DNA of 64,000 nucleotides from Solanum dulcamara (GCF_947179165.1 NC_077247.1:10677501-10741500); one strand, 5' to 3'; counted from the first letter of the stretch, positions 22,290-35,411 are shown. A program made the numbers and translations. Notes: a model not told the origin generated them from the letters alone.

Positions 22290-22443
22290 ATGCCTAGATA
22301 TAGACTCATGGCGCGACATTGGTTAGACACGAGTTCAACTATACTTTAGATGGTCATTTAGTGTACAATAATAGTGCTATAACTCCCGAAGATCAAAAAA
22401 ATACCACCTTCATCTGTCCTGATGGGACATTTTCTTTAGAAAA
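22290..22443 (+). pseudogene. Athila/Tat-like reverse transcriptase fragment, left half
   Basis: Plus-strand translation gives VRHEFNYTLDGHLVYNNSAI followed by PEDQKNTTFICPDGTFSLE. This corresponds to the RT block of Athila/Tat-lineage gypsy elements that usually reads LDGYSGYNQI...PEDQEKTTFTCPYGTF. The frame runs straight into the inserted family A LTR at 22444. The continuation, MPYDLCNMPATFQRF, is found at 25977. Upstream to 22178 no clear RT block can be assigned. Confidence 0.8.
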
Positions 22444-25400
22444 TGTTATACCCCGTACTTTAGCACCTTGGAACATTTTCTTAAGTCTCTTGGAAAGTGC
22501 CATGTGGTCTAGATTATCTACCATGCTATCAAATAACTCTATGGAAAGGAGAATGAGATACCCCATAATAGGGAAGATTGGAAATAGGGTTATAAGAATC
22601 CGGAAGGAGTTGGAGGCTAAGTAATGAGTCGTAGGACTCAACTTACTTGCGTAAGCTACCAACTTGGATGTCTTACCTACTTAAGCAACTTGAGTACACG
22701 CTGAGCTTATGTAATAAGGATTACATGGGTTCTTAGAGTAAGACAAGATTACGAACCCACGGAAGAGACTGAAGGAGGCGTAGTACCTAGTTGGAAACAA
22801 GTAGGTGATGCACCTACTTGGACTAAGTAGGTGATATACCTACTTGTACAAATTAGGTGACACACCTTCTTGGGGTGGGTCCCACACTGCCACATGGTAG
22901 GCTAGGAGGAATTGTATTGTGTGTTAGCCCAATAAAGGCTGGACACGTGTCACCCTTAGGGGATGACACATGTCACCTCTTAAGGGATAGTATATATGTA
23001 TCATTTGATGAATAATTCATGACAAGTTCATCTTTTATCACTTTGAAAAGAAAAGAAACCCTAAGGGAACTAGAGAGAGTAGTGATGGCTCAAGGAGAAA
23101 AAAGGTAAGCTCTCTGATTTCACTTTGTAAATTAATTATTTAAGGTATAATATGGTTAAATAAAGGTGTTTAATAATGTAACTTAGTTCTTGGAGCAGCA
23201 AGAAGTGAAGTAAGCAGCCCACCATTTTCAGCCACCTTAAGGAGCTTTCGAAGTTGATTTTTGGCAAGGTAAGGTTCCTCCTTTCAAATTGAAGTTAATG
23301 ATGTTTTATGAGGTAGATTACATATGTTAAATAAAGTTGGAAGTAGGAAAAATGCATAAGTATGATGTACGTTGTAAGCGAACGAAATTGAAGTCGTTCT
23401 AGTCGAGTTACAATTGCTAAAGTCGAGTAGTGTCGTTATTGTTGTGGTGTTGCGGTTTGAGAGGGTTTATTTGTGTGTTGAAGAGATGGAACATATTCCA
23501 AAAGGAGTGTTCATTCTACTGGTTGTAGGCACATAACCCTCTATTTCATGTGGTTAAAAATTTTATGAAATAAATGTTGAGAACCCTATTTTGGTGATAT
23601 GGTTTTGGGCGAGTTGTTTGGAGCTTGTATTGCGTAGTATTATAGTAATTGGATTGTACATAGCTGTTTATTGTTGTTGTTAATATGTATGCTAAGGTTA
23701 GAGGTTAAATCAAGAATTTGGATAGGGCAAGTTATAGGAGAGATGCTGCCCAATTTCTGTTAACTTCGTAACTAACGAATAGACTAGTCAAGAAGAGTAA
23801 ATAAGGAAATGATTCCTAAGGATGCTTGATCATAGATTTGGAAGCTAGAAAGTTGAAAGTTACTAATCTTGGTATGTTAAATAGGTTGAAGGAGTAACAA
23901 AGCAAGTTGGGTTGCAATTGAGCTACTACAGGTATGTAAAGCCTATCTCTCCTTTCTTTTGGCATGTCTTCAAGTTAAGTAATGAATGATATGATCTTGA
24001 GGGTAAATCTACTCATAAATGCCAAGTGTAATTCATGGTCCTTATTTACTTCTTGATGAAATCACTCTTACAGTAATTGAACTAGGGCTTCTCAAGCCTT
24101 TCATATATTAGGAAGTGATGAGTATGTGAAGCTACCCTTTCTTCTCTTTTGGCATGTCTTAGATGTAAGTATTATGTATGTGAAATTGGTAGTTATTCCA
24201 TTCTTAAAGATCTAAGTATGAGTTAAGACTCTTGTTCACTTCCTACTAATTAGAACTCCTGTAACAAGTTGAGTCATTACCTTTCAAGTCTTTCATGTGA
24301 TGAAAAGTAGTACATGTAAAGCTTGTCTTTTCCTATTTCTAGAAAGACTGGACTATAAGTAATATAGGACATGGATTTGGAGGTTACTCTATTTATAAGT
24401 TCTAGGTATAACTCGTGACTTGTAGTCACTTATGAATATTAAAGGTCTGAAAGTAGTTAAGCTAGTATTCTCAAGCCTTCTATATAATGAATATTAAGTG
24501 AAGATTCCAGCTCCTCTTCCTAAAGGGTCTACAGTGTGTCTTTGGTTACATGAGCTATGTGGCATTATCTTGATACATGTCTGCGATTCCTGAGTCCCCA
24601 ATTGATGTAATCCCTAATGACATCTAAAGGGTACTTTGGATAACTCCTTTCCTGGTCTTCAGGTGACGGTTCACCTGACTATTTTATTGAGTCTCAGAGG
24701 GTGACGTAGTTGCATATGGTTTCTGACTACTCTACTCATGCATGCTATAACCCTTGTTTCTTCACATCCCATGATAGGCCAGATATTATATCGGGCACAA
24801 CTTTACTGCTTCTTTCACCGAGTCCCGGGCTAGATACGTATAATTCCATGTACAAGAAGGTGATTCTATACGTGAGGCACGGTATAGGTTATGATGATAT
24901 GATTATTCACAGAGTCCCAAGCTGGTTGTACTATGATGGTATGTGTGGTAAAATAAGGAACGAATACTGAGTCCCTCACTAGAGGGCCGGGATACATACG
25001 TATATGATGCTGGTACGCTATAGATGTACCCTACTCCCTTCACCAAATCCCTCACTAAAGGGCCGGATACTTTATGTAGGCATGTATATAAAAATATAGT
25101 GATACATTTGTGACCCCAAGCCCTAAATAGACCGGATATAATATGATAACATATATGATAAAATTATACCATATACGATGATATGATGCCGTATATGATG
25201 ACAGGATAAAGTAATATACATGATGAAAGGAGATGACGACATGATGATATGTTGATATGATGAAACGATTATGACACCGAGTTCACTAGAGGGCCGGGTA
25301 TAGTGTATGATAATGTATATGACTACTTGTCCTAAGATGCAGGCACAGTGATTGCTAATTGTCATATTTGTTCCCTGCATCCCTATTTCAACTAGAACTT

Positions 25401-25968
25401 CTTTATAAGGTTTTCTGCTTACATACTCAATACATATATAATACTAAATCCCTTTCTTTGGGAGGCTGCGTTTCATGCCCGCAGGTACAGACACAGGTTT
25501 CAAGAGTATGCTAGCTTAGGTTTCTCCCCAACCAATTTGGAAGAAGCTCTATTGTATCGGAGCCTAGTTTTTGGTACTAATCCTTGGTGTAATATTTGCT
25601 TTTATTTATTCAAGAGTACGGCGGGGGCCCTGTCCCATCATATGTTATCGTCACTACTCTTAGAGGTCTATAGACATGTGTGTGTGGGTTGTATATAAGT
25701 TCGGTCAGTTGTATCTATACGACGTGTTGTAAATGCTATTCTATTATGGCAGCCGTATCGGCTTGCACGCCCTTTCACAATATGATCAGTGGTAACTCCT
25801 CAGGAGACCAAAGAGAGAATTATATGTATAGGAAAAGGTTATGACCCATCAGGGTATCTTATATCTGTTAGCATATGGTTGATAGTTCGACGTGATGAAA
25901 ACTGATTTATATGTTTACGAGGGTCCAGGTCGGACTCTAGTCGCGGCCTACGTGGTTGGATCGTGACA
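22444..25968 (+). repeat. Family A LTR (about 3.5 kb) inside an Athila-like RT gene
   Basis: Begins TGTTATACCCCGTAC and ends GGTTGGATCGTGACA. No internal region, PBS or polypurine tract adjoins it, so it is solo. U3 has a CACGTG at 22944-22949, a CCAAT-like box just before it and TATATAT at 22991. A GTAAGC donor-like site lies at 23105-23110. CACCGAGTCCC and GGGCCGG blocks recur between 24760 and 25290, echoing the minisatellite of the A1 LTR. No perfect 5-bp target duplication is visible (GAAAA before, AATAA after). Confidence 0.85.
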
Positions 25969-26520
25969 AATAAGATGCCCTATGATCTATGAAATATGCC
26001 TGCTACATTTCAGAGATTTGTGATATCCATCCTTTCTGAATTGGTGGAAGATTATATTGATATTTTCATGGATGATTTCTCCGTGGTAGATGATTATCTG
26101 GCACCTCTAGCACTAATATTGAGCATTTTAAGGAGACAAACTTTATGCTGAATTGGGAGAAATATCATTTCATGGTGAAAGAAGGCATTGTGCTTCGACA
26201 CAATATTTTTAATAAGGGGATTGAAGTTGATAAAGTGAAGATTGAAGTGAAATCATGAATTCCTCCTTTAGTCTCCATAAAGGGAATCCATAGTTTTCTG
26301 GCTCATGCAGATTTCTATAGGCGATTCATCAAAAAATTATTTCAAATGTAGTGAACCCACTATGCAGGTTCCTAGACAACTAAGCAAAGTTTGTGTTTGA
26401 TGAGGCATGTATCAAGGAGTTCAAGTATTTGAAGGAGAAGTTCATTATGACTCTTATTATTGTTGTCCGAATTAGTCTAAGCCTTTTGAGATCATATGTG
26501 ATTGATATAGGCTGTATTTA
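25969..26520 (+). pseudogene. Athila/Tat-like reverse transcriptase fragment, right half
   Basis: Continues the RT of 22290-22443 with MPYDLCNMPATFQRF and VEDYIDIFMDDFSVV, so the catalytic YxDD-type motif (FMDD) is intact. Next come a frame change and NFMLNWEKYHFMVKEGIVL, GIEVDKVKIEV, GIHSFLAHADFYRRFIK and, from 26395, FDEACIKEFKYLKEKF. This order matches the RT-to-RNase H connection of Athila/Tat. Several stops and frameshifts are present, and the reading fades after about 26520. Confidence 0.85.
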
Positions 26521-26760
26521 TGCACAAAAGTACCATATTTTACTCATATTTTATCCATGTTATGAGTATAATTTTTTGAATATTCTTGTATTTATTGATG
26601 ATATGCTGTGATGACCTAATACATATGATTAATTTGATTTTAAACCAAAATTAAAACTAAAGACCCATATGATATATTGGAATGCAATACGAAGTAATCC
26701 TACCTAAAATAGAGTGAAAATAGCTATAGGAAGGACCATGAGATGGGTCTCGCACCACAG
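26521..26760. other. AT-rich spacer, nothing recognised
   Basis: Lies between the end of the Athila-like RT fragment and LTR D; no motif supports a feature. Confidence 0.4.
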
Positions 26761-29659
26761 TGTAACACCCCAAAAATCTCTTAGTTAAGATCCGAACAAT
26801 TCTTCATATGTGTATAGGGTCATACCAGGTGATTATTAAATGTAAATAGGTTTTAAGGTCAACTCTTTAGTGTAGGAAGAGATTTGTAATTAAAGACATA
26901 AGAATCCCCTAGCACAAAGTTGAGTTGAAAGTTTCCTTATTGATTGAGTTTCAATGTAAGATTGTGTTTGGGACAATTTAAAATGACTATGCCTCTTAGA
27001 ATACTAAGAGGTAGGTGGCCCATATAATATAAACTTAAAAGTCCTATGAATATTCTTTCTAAGCCACCAAGTTTGCATTATTTGGAGTTCGGAGTAAAGA
27101 GTTATGATTATTTTACTAACATGATACCGTGCAATTACGTTTTGACCAAAAGGAAAATACTAAAAAGGTCATTTTTGAAGTTATACCCCTAGAAAAACTC
27201 TAAAACAGAATTCATAACACCTATAAAGCCCTAAGCAATCAGATTTTCATCTCTTAATCCTCCCTTATCCTCTCTCAAATCCCAATACAAAATTCTAAGG
27301 AAATCAAGCATAAGACTTTCAAGCAATGTTCTTCCAAATCTTTTTAAAGATTCTTCTTCAAGGTAAGTTCATCTCCAAGAATTTCAATCTTTCCAATTCA
27401 AATTTCTTCATATAATTATGAATCATTAATAGAAATCTTAAGCATTGACAATAGTATTTTCAAGAAGCTAATTCAAGAATCTCAAGAAAGGATATCTTGA
27501 TCGTTCTTCTTCAAGAATCATGGAGAATTTAAGGTATTTAAGATTATTAAAGTGAGTAACTTAGTTCTTTCTCACACCCTACAACTACAATGTCTAATAT
27601 TAAGATTACAGTTAGGGTTTTTACCCATGATTCATCATTTTCAAATTCTATCTACTTTCTATTGTTGATTCTCTATTTCATTATCGAAATTATGGTACTT
27701 CACATCATTGATGTTTTTTGATTCATGATTCATGATTATTATACCACATGGATTTTTTTAGCCAAAGTTATTTGAAAATCTAGTCCTATTATTTCATATG
27801 CATTATTTTCATGAATGATATAAGTTCAAAAATATATGCGTTATTTTCATGAATGAAGTAAGTTTAAGAATTTCAAGAAACTATATTTTACATTAAATAT
27901 TATTTGAAGAGAATTTCAAGAAATTATATTTTGCTGTAATTTTATTATTTTAGAATAATTTCAATAAATTATATTTTTCTTTAATTACATTATTTTAGAA
28001 TAATTTTAAAAAAGTATATTTTATTTTAATTGTATTATTTTAGAAGAGTTACAAAAAATATATTTCACTTCAAGTTTATTATTTTAATAAGTATTTCAAG
28101 AATGTATTATTATCTTTAATTTCAATTGCATTATTTTATGAAAGAGTTCAAGAAATATATTTAGCATCAAGTTCAGCGACTCTATCACTATTTTTCATTC
28201 TAAGTATGTGGGAATTTCATCCATGGATCTTGTCCTATCCAAGGAGTCCCAAAGTATTTTCAATTCCTCTTTATGATTTCTTCCTAAACCCTATCTATTT
28301 TTATGATTATGTACTAGGTTCAATTAATTATGGTTTTATTCATTCTCCATTATCTTATTATGCAGGATTTGATCTTAGTTACATATTTTTGATGAATTTT
28401 GCATGAACTCATGCATTATGCCTATTTTATGATTATGAGCCATGTTTTGAGGTTATCCATTCACCATGATTTTTATGAACTTTAATCTAAGGATGCTTCT
28501 AGATGAAGTATCGATATGAATTTTATGAAAAAGTTTATCATGATTAGGACGCTTTAGATAAAGTATCTCTTGTGGATGGATTATGTTATGAATAATGAGT
28601 TGTTAAAAGAGATATTCTTATGAACTTCAAGTATTTTATGAGGAATGTGATATTACTAGATTCTTACCATATTCAAAGATTATGATATATTTATGGTATT
28701 CCGTTGAGAGATTACTTAGAAGTGAAAGGAGTTTGGGATGGAGGATTTTCCATTTGTACAGGTCGTGTCTCCACTAGCAATCTCCTTGTCCCATAACTAC
28801 GTGCCATCATAGGAGAAAGGATCACTCGTTAGTATTGGCTTTATTCCTTAGAAAGGGTTACCCATTAGTTAAGGCTTGATTCCTTAGTGGCTTAGTGGAT
28901 ATATTTCATGACATGGTCCTTACTGGAAAGTTGGACAACCTCTTTCTTATGTGGGAAAGATACTTGACTCCATGTTATAGTTCAGATGATTTATGTCAGT
29001 TAACGATATCTCTCACTATGCTATATTTTGATTTTAAATTTCTTACAACTATTGAATTGACCATGTTTTATGTTTCTACCGATTCTTTAAAATATTATAT
29101 AATGTTTTGTATTGGCCATTACATTATCATTCATGCATTGCATATCCCACATGATTAGTACATTCAAAGTACTGATCGCATACCGCTTTTGCCTAAATTT
29201 TTCATGTTATGTAGACTTAGGTTCTTACTATCAGGATCCTAGCCAGTCAGATTACAGCTTCAGTCCATCAAGTGATGAGTTATCATTTTTGGAGCACTCA
29301 AGCTAGTTTATGATTCTAATATTTTATTTTTATTCGGATGTATTGATTAATGGGAGAAAGGGTCATTTCCGACTAACTATAATCAGTATTAGTAGAGGCT
29401 TCATAGATAAACAATTAGAATTGTTGTATTCAGTCTATTCTATTTCGGATTCTTTTCAGATTATAGTTGTTGTATACAAAACGTTGTTCAGAAATATATT
29501 AAACTAGTATTTAATAATTATATTTCCGCTCAGTCATTTTAGTTTCTTTAGATGTTCATATATAGTTGCTCATGACTATGCCAATATCAAACGATAGCTT
29601 GGGGTCACTTGTGACTCTAAGGACCATGCTACGGCTTGGGGTAGTCTCGAATCGTGACA
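26761..29659 (+). repeat. LTR of element D (about 2.9 kb)
   Basis: Starts TGTAACACCCC and ends GAATCGTGACA, followed by a decayed PBS and leader. It contains a 45-bp minisatellite. Only this LTR and about 160 bases of leader survive; gag-pol and the 3' LTR are absent. Short open frames (28206-28406, 28895-29158) lie in AT-rich LTR sequence and match no protein I recognise. Confidence 0.8.
27870..28190 (+). repeat. 45-bp AT-rich minisatellite in LTR D
   Basis: Seven degenerate units contain ATTTCAAGAAATTATATTTT and a TTATTATTTTAGAA block. Unit starts near 27870, 27913, 27958, 28003, 28048, 28093 and 28145 give a period of about 45 bp, with longer spacing for the last. Confidence 0.8.
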
Positions 29660-29663
29660 AGCT

Positions 29664-29818
29664 TTGTATCATAATACAAGGTTCAAGTGTCCTAGGGTGT
29701 CTATGAAGTGGTTTGTAGTAGAGTCTTGCAAAACGGTATGGAGACGTCTATACTTTTCATCGGGAGGCTATAATGCATTAAGGAAATAGTTCATTTTTTT
29801 CTTATTCTATATCATGCA
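29664..29818 (+). mobile_element. PBS and leader remnant of element D
   Basis: TTGTATCATAAT (29664-29675) aligns with the TGGTATCAGAGC primer site at 8 of 12 bases. The leader that follows (GGTTCAAGTGTCCTAGG, then GTAGAGTCTTG) has the layout seen after the LTRs at 58986 and 42895. It is cut at 29818 by element E. Confidence 0.7.
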
Positions 29819-30950
29819 TGTCACAACCTAATCTCTCGAGTAATGATGGAAAATACTATAATCCATTAGTAGGTAAGCCGACCCGAATCCTGAAACTACA
29901 AGTAATAGGATTGAGCGTAGAAACTAAACCCAAAATAAATGATTCACATAAAGATAGAAGATTCAAGTGGAAGCCAACCAAACATATATACAAATAAAGA
30001 TTCCCCCCCCCCCCCAGAACTAGAAGTCACAAGTACAAAGATATTACAAAATAGATACAAGTACCAAGAGTGGACCACATAAATGAAAACTTATCTCAAA
30101 AATCAAAAGAGTAGTCAACTATATACTATAGGTGGCAGGTAAATCCAGGATGCCATGTGCTCGCCCTAATATCTGAAGTCAGACTGCTATAGGCTCGAAT
30201 CAGTGCTTGTAACTGGTGCTTGGACCTGCATTATGCAAATATATGTAGAGTGTTGTATGAGTACCAAAACAATAGGTACTCAATAGGAATCATAGGTGAA
30301 CTGAGCCAGAATAGTAAAAGTAATATGAAGTTCTAGAATTTAAGCACAACATAAATCTCAAGGTGGGGGAGAAGTAACAGATGTGCACACGAGTGTGCTA
30401 GGATAGCTAAGAATATGATACAACTAACTAAATCCAACTTGTCCCCATAATCTAAGAGGGTACACTCATGCACAAGTTCAAGTAAAACCCAAACAGACCC
30501 CTATAAGCCTGATAGGTGCACATAAGAGTTAAGATCCACAAAGAGAACCCAAAGGTATCTCCAATATTACCAAAAACTTTCAGAGACTTGAACCGAATAA
30601 ACTGACTACTCGAGACTTCAATCAAATTGATGATACAATGAAGGTTTGGGTCTATGGATCCACCTACAGGTCGTAGGCCTTTCTACAGCTCGTTAAAAGG
30701 GGTCGTGGAAAGCTATTGGGAAAGGAACTTTAGTTCTGTAGTATATGAGACTTTCTACGGGCTATAAAATGTCTTTAGACTTCTTACTTCAGGAACAGAA
30801 GTCAAGGCTGGATTCCATGAAGCCTTTTATGGTCTATGGAACTCTCTACATATTGTGGATAGCTTTAGTGGAAAGTCACTGAAGCAAAAAATTTAACTTT
30901 TTTTTGGACTTTAAGGACACATCTAAGGTAGAATATTTTGGGGTGTAATA
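29819..30950 (-). repeat. 3' LTR of E (about 1.13 kb)
   Basis: On the minus strand it starts TATTACACCCC (complement of 30950) and ends GGTTGTGACA (complement of 29819). Aligned blocks with 35426-36660 include the terminal 60 bases and the stretch around 30430-30600. A poly-C run lies at 30004-30015. The two LTRs diverge most between about 30645 and 30880. Confidence 0.75.
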
Positions 30951-31640
30951 GTAGAGAGTGACAACGCCTACCATATAAGATCTTGAAAAAGGCCATCTGA
31001 ATACTATAGCGGTAGCTGTTATTATAAGTAAACTCCGCCAAAGGCAAAAACAGGCCCCATTAACCTCAAAATTCCAAAACATAGCCCTGCAATATATTCT
31101 TAAGAACACGAATAGTGCACTCCTACTAACCATCAATTTATGGGTGAAAAGCTATGCTAAGGTTGACATGCGTGCCCAACTGCTCCTAAAAAGTTCTCCA
31201 AAAGTAAGAAGTGAACTATGAACCTTGATATGGGATAGTGGGTACATGAACACCATAAAGATAAACCACCTCCCGAATGTAGATATGATCCAGATACTCT
31301 ACATCGAAGGAGGTATGAATGGGAAGGAAGTGTGCTGAATTGGTCAATTGATCAACAATGACTAAAATAGCTTTGATACCTCAGGAGTGCGAGGCAACCC
31401 CACAATGAAGTCCACGGTAATGCGCTCCCACCTTTACTCTGGAATGGGTAGTGTATGAATCTTTCCATGAGGCCTCAAGTGCTTGGTCTTCATTTGCTGG
31501 TAAATAGAAAATAGGACACATAGTCTGTTGCATCTCGATATATCTTCATAGTGCCCAGATGAATAGAATATCTAGAATTATGGGCCTCATAAAGAATAAG
31601 CTAAATCAAATATCCAATTTTGGGAACACTGATACGACCA
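30951..31640 (-). pseudogene. Integrase remnant of E, cut by its own LTR
   Basis: Minus-strand pieces include LPLAEFTYNNSYRYSIQM and LYGRRCHSL, the end of the gypsy integrase core, with further core pieces up to about 31600 in mixed frames. Right after GRRCHSL the LTR begins, so the GPY/F part and Pol tail (about 150-200 residues in relatives) are deleted. Confidence 0.75.
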
Positions 31641-31859
31641 GCAAAACTCAAAACCCCATCTATATCTAAGGTAATCTGACCGACATCACCACCCAAAACT
31701 CAATTTTGAAAAGAATCCAAGTCCTAATCCTTAAACTCATGACTGCGAATCCGATCCAACAAAGATGAATAAACTCCCATATAGACTAAAATTCGTCTGG
31801 AATATGAAATTTCCAACCAAATCATGTTGTTGGCTAAGGAATAGATGTCCAAAGAAAAA

Positions 31860-32100
31860 GGTCACTCCCTAACAGACTACTATATTTGCCTTGCTCGGAT
31901 GGTAGAGAATAGATAGGTCATAGTCGTTTAAGAGCTCCATCCAATTATGCTTTCTCGAATTAGGATCCCTCTGAGTTATAATATACTGAAGGTTCCTATG
32001 ATCAGTACAGGTAGTGATCCAACTCATAAGCACAAAAACTACCACGAACAACTCCAAATCATGAGTGGGGTAGTTCCGCTCATGCAACTTAAGCTACCTC
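31860..32100 (-). pseudogene. RNase H remnant of E
   Basis: The minus-strand frame reads MHERNYPTHDLELFVVVFVL, then TDHRNLQYI, and ends NDYDLSILYHPSKANIVV. These are the last RNase H blocks of Ty3/gypsy (TDHRSLQYIF, YHPGKANVVADALSR). The TDH Asp is kept. RNase H removes the RNA strand of the cDNA hybrid. Confidence 0.85.
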
Positions 32101-32149
32101 AATGCATAAGCTATAACCTACATTGCAACAAAAATACATAACCCAATGA

Positions 32150-33250
32150 CTCTTTGTCTCTAGTTTAAAAATATTTCTAGTCGGGAAGCATTTTTACTCA
32201 TTCCTTCTCATCCTTTGTCTGACTTTCTATATGTACTAACACTATATGTGACACAATACACTATGAAAACCTCACCCTCAACTAAAAGAGTCAATATAGA
32301 AGCGGTGGTAAGAAACTCCTTGAACCTCAAAAAGCTCATTTGAACTTTTTTGACCACTAAAATGGAATATCCTGGCGAGTCCACTGAGTCAAAAGTGCCG
32401 CAATGGTAGAGAAACCATCAACAAAGCCCTTGTATTAACCTGCTAATCTGATGAAGCTATGAATCTCATTCATTCAGTAGGCCTAGACCAATCACGAATC
32501 CTGAAACTTCATTGAATCTACATAATGGCATCATTGGACACCACATTCCCTAAGAATGCTTCAGTCTCTAGACAAAACTCGAACTTTGAGAACTTGGGAT
32601 AAATCGCCTGATCTCTCAATGTTTGGAGCACTATCCTCAAATGCTGCTTATGCTCACTCCAACTCTAATAGTATGCCAAAATGTCATCAATGAAGACCGT
32701 GATAAAGGAATCATGATATGTCCTGTACACATGAGTTATCAAGTTTATAAAGGCCACAGGGGCATTAGTGAGCCCAAAAGAATAACTAAGAATTCATAGT
32801 GGCCGTAACGAGTCCTAAATACAGTCTTAAGGATGTCGCTTTCCTAATCATCAACTGATAGTAACCGGGCCTCAGATGAATCTTAGAAGACACTGTGGAA
32901 CCCTAAAGCTGATCAAATAGGCCATTAATATGAGGCATTGGGTAGTGGTTCTTCACTGTCACATTGTTCAGCTGCATGTAGTTAACACACATCTATATAA
33001 AGTCGTATTTCTCCTGCATAAATAAGATTGGGGAACCCCAAGGCAATATACTAGACCGAATGAGTCCCTTAAATAAAAGATACTGAAGCTAAACACTGAG
33101 CTCCTTGAGCTCTGTGGGGGCTATATGCTATGGTGGAATAGAAATAGGATGAGTACCCAGCTACAAGTCGATGAAAAATCAATATCATGATCTAGGGGAA
33201 GACCATATAGGTCTGTAGGAAACACATCCTCACACTCCTCGACTATAGGA
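32150..33250 (-). pseudogene. Reverse transcriptase remnant of E
   Basis: Minus-strand blocks appear in several frames. They include the N-terminal MCVNYMQLNNVTVKN-like block near 32970, the catalytic VFIDDILAYY (about 32680-32700) with both Asp kept, and LRIVLQTLRDQAIYPKFSKF followed by EFCLETEAFLG. Stops and frameshifts interrupt every block, so no product is possible. Confidence 0.75.
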
Positions 33251-33529
33251 ACTAAATAAATTATTGGCTCTACCTACTAACATCTCTCTCATAAACTAGG
33301 TAAGCTAAGCATATGCTAGGCACTAACATTCATGCCCGAATAAAAGAGATAACCCCACTTGGTGTGCGACTACAAGAATACTACCGTATCACTGGTGGAA
33401 CACTAGGCATAGCTAAGGTAACAATCTTGGCATAGTAATCCAAGACTGTGCAGTGAGTGAATAACTAGTCCATGCACAAAATCATATCAAAATCTAATAT
33501 ATCAAATAATATAAAGTCAGCCCAAGTAT

Positions 33530-33770
33530 CCCGCCCCTGAATAGTCACCAACAGGATCAGAATACCTGATCCACTACTAAAGCCTCACCTACCAGGGTCA
33601 AAACACATAACGACACTACTAAAGGATCTGGACACAGGCTTAACCAAGGATCATAATATATTGATACATATGAAAAAGTAGATCCTGCATCAAATAAAGT
33701 TGAGGTGGGCTGGTGGTACAAAAAAATCATACCTTCAATCACATTATTTGATGACTTAGCCTCCTCTATC
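33530..33770 (-). pseudogene. Aspartic protease remnant of E
   Basis: The minus-strand frame reads IEGMIFLYHQPTSTLFDAGS, continuing TFSYVSIYYDPWLS and ending VGEALVVDQVF. The active site is Asp-Ala-Gly-Ser, and the C-terminal block agrees with the VGESLVVDQVY of relatives. Same domain as 44622-44945 in element G. Confidence 0.85.
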
Positions 33771-33849
33771 GCTAAATCTATATAGAATTATCCCTGGCAT
33801 CTCTATCTTTTGCATCAACACTGCCACCTAAATTTCCACCTTAGGACCT

Positions 33850-35250
33850 TCCCAAGTACCTTGATGACAACTACAATAATCCTGACCCTAGCATATGCCT
33901 CTAACAGGAGGATCTACTACTGAGGCTAGTCGAGATACTTATGGAGATGGTACAATTATCTATAAAAGGGAAACTTCCTAGACAAGTAGTCAAGCTCTCT
34001 AGAATCATAATAACCCTGCGGTGGTTTGCTTGCAACTAGAGGCTGGCCACTATGGCTTGAAAGACCCACCTATCAAAAACTTTATCCCTAACTCAGATTG
34101 ACACTAGACCCAACCTGATGGTGCTGATCATCCTCTGAAATATATAAAGAGGCCTAAAATGGGCAGCTAGAACAACTATAAACTATAGTGGGGCCTATCA
34201 TATGATTCTCAGGGTCTAAAATAGGACCTTATGTGGCTATCCTCTTGCCTAGCCCTTTTTTTGCTGCTCCTATGGGCCTCATGATAGAGAAGCTCAAGTG
34301 TGCGACCATGGTCCATAATATCTAGAAATGAAAGGCACGCTAAAACCATAGTTTGAGGCTCAATTCATAGCTGGAGTACTAATTCTTTAACAAAGTACCA
34401 AACTCTTTCCTACTCTATAGTTAGAATCGTAGTGGCATAATGGAGCAACTCATGGAATTAGACCTCGTACTCTACCACAATCATGGAGCCCTATTCAAAC
34501 ATTAAAAACTAATCACAAAGATGATATCTGAAGCTCTATGGGATGAATCTGGCTAAGAAGGCCTTTGAGAACTCTATCTAAGTGAACAGTGGGTACCCAG
34601 CTAGCCTGGTCTCAAAGTAAGAATGCCACTACTATCTAGAAGGTCCTTCAAGGTGATATGTGATAAATTCAACTCCTTTCAACTCCACCAATCCAAAAGC
34701 ATGTAGACATTTTTGGCAAGTAGTGAGGAACTCATGGGCATCCTCTCAATCACAACAAAAAACTTCGGCGATGGTAGTATCACAACGCACCGAGCATCTT
34801 CTGCTATCGTGATGGCATAATATAATCTAAATCATTAGGCTGGGCAGCGACAAGTCTGGTGGTAGTTGAACCTCTGGAGTCTCTAGTGTAGGCTGACCTC
34901 GCTGAGCTGGCGTAACTGGGGCTAGATCTAGAATAGGTTCTGCTGCATACCCCCAAGTATAATTTAGAGCTTAGTAATTGTGGTCTGAAGATCAGGGTCC
35001 ATTGCTAGTGTGGGTGGGTGCTGGGTTGGTCCTGGCCTTTTCTACTGATAATGAACTGGAGCTAGTATAGTCTTCGCCACTAGTTCTGTATTCCTCTCTT
35101 TATCATAGGCTGGTTCTACAGCCCTACCGCAACCTCGAGGTCAACTTTATTCCTTGTAGGGGATCTACCTATGGGCCTGAGTATATCAAACCTGACTACT
35201 TTAACACACATGTGAGCCATCATGTAAAATAGTAAAGCAAGTAAGATTGC
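33850..35250 (-). pseudogene. Gag remnant of E
   Basis: Position between protease and PBS, plus scattered capsid-like pieces on the minus strand, identify this as Gag. It is broken by many stops, and I cannot point to an intact zinc knuckle. Confidence 0.5.
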
Positions 35251-35411
35251 ATGAAATCGATAAAACACACGTTATACTAAAGTCGTACAAAAGAGAAGAG
35301 TTTCTAACAAGATCCTAAAGCCTCTCAAAAATAAGTTACGGATGTGTCCACACCGATCCACATTATTCTACTAGATGTTAGATCTGGACAAGTGAGATCG
35401 GTGAACCTGGG

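Noticed and set aside
29819..29845. Target duplication for element E
   Set aside because: The flanking 5-mers ATGCA and CCTTA do not match, so none is claimed.
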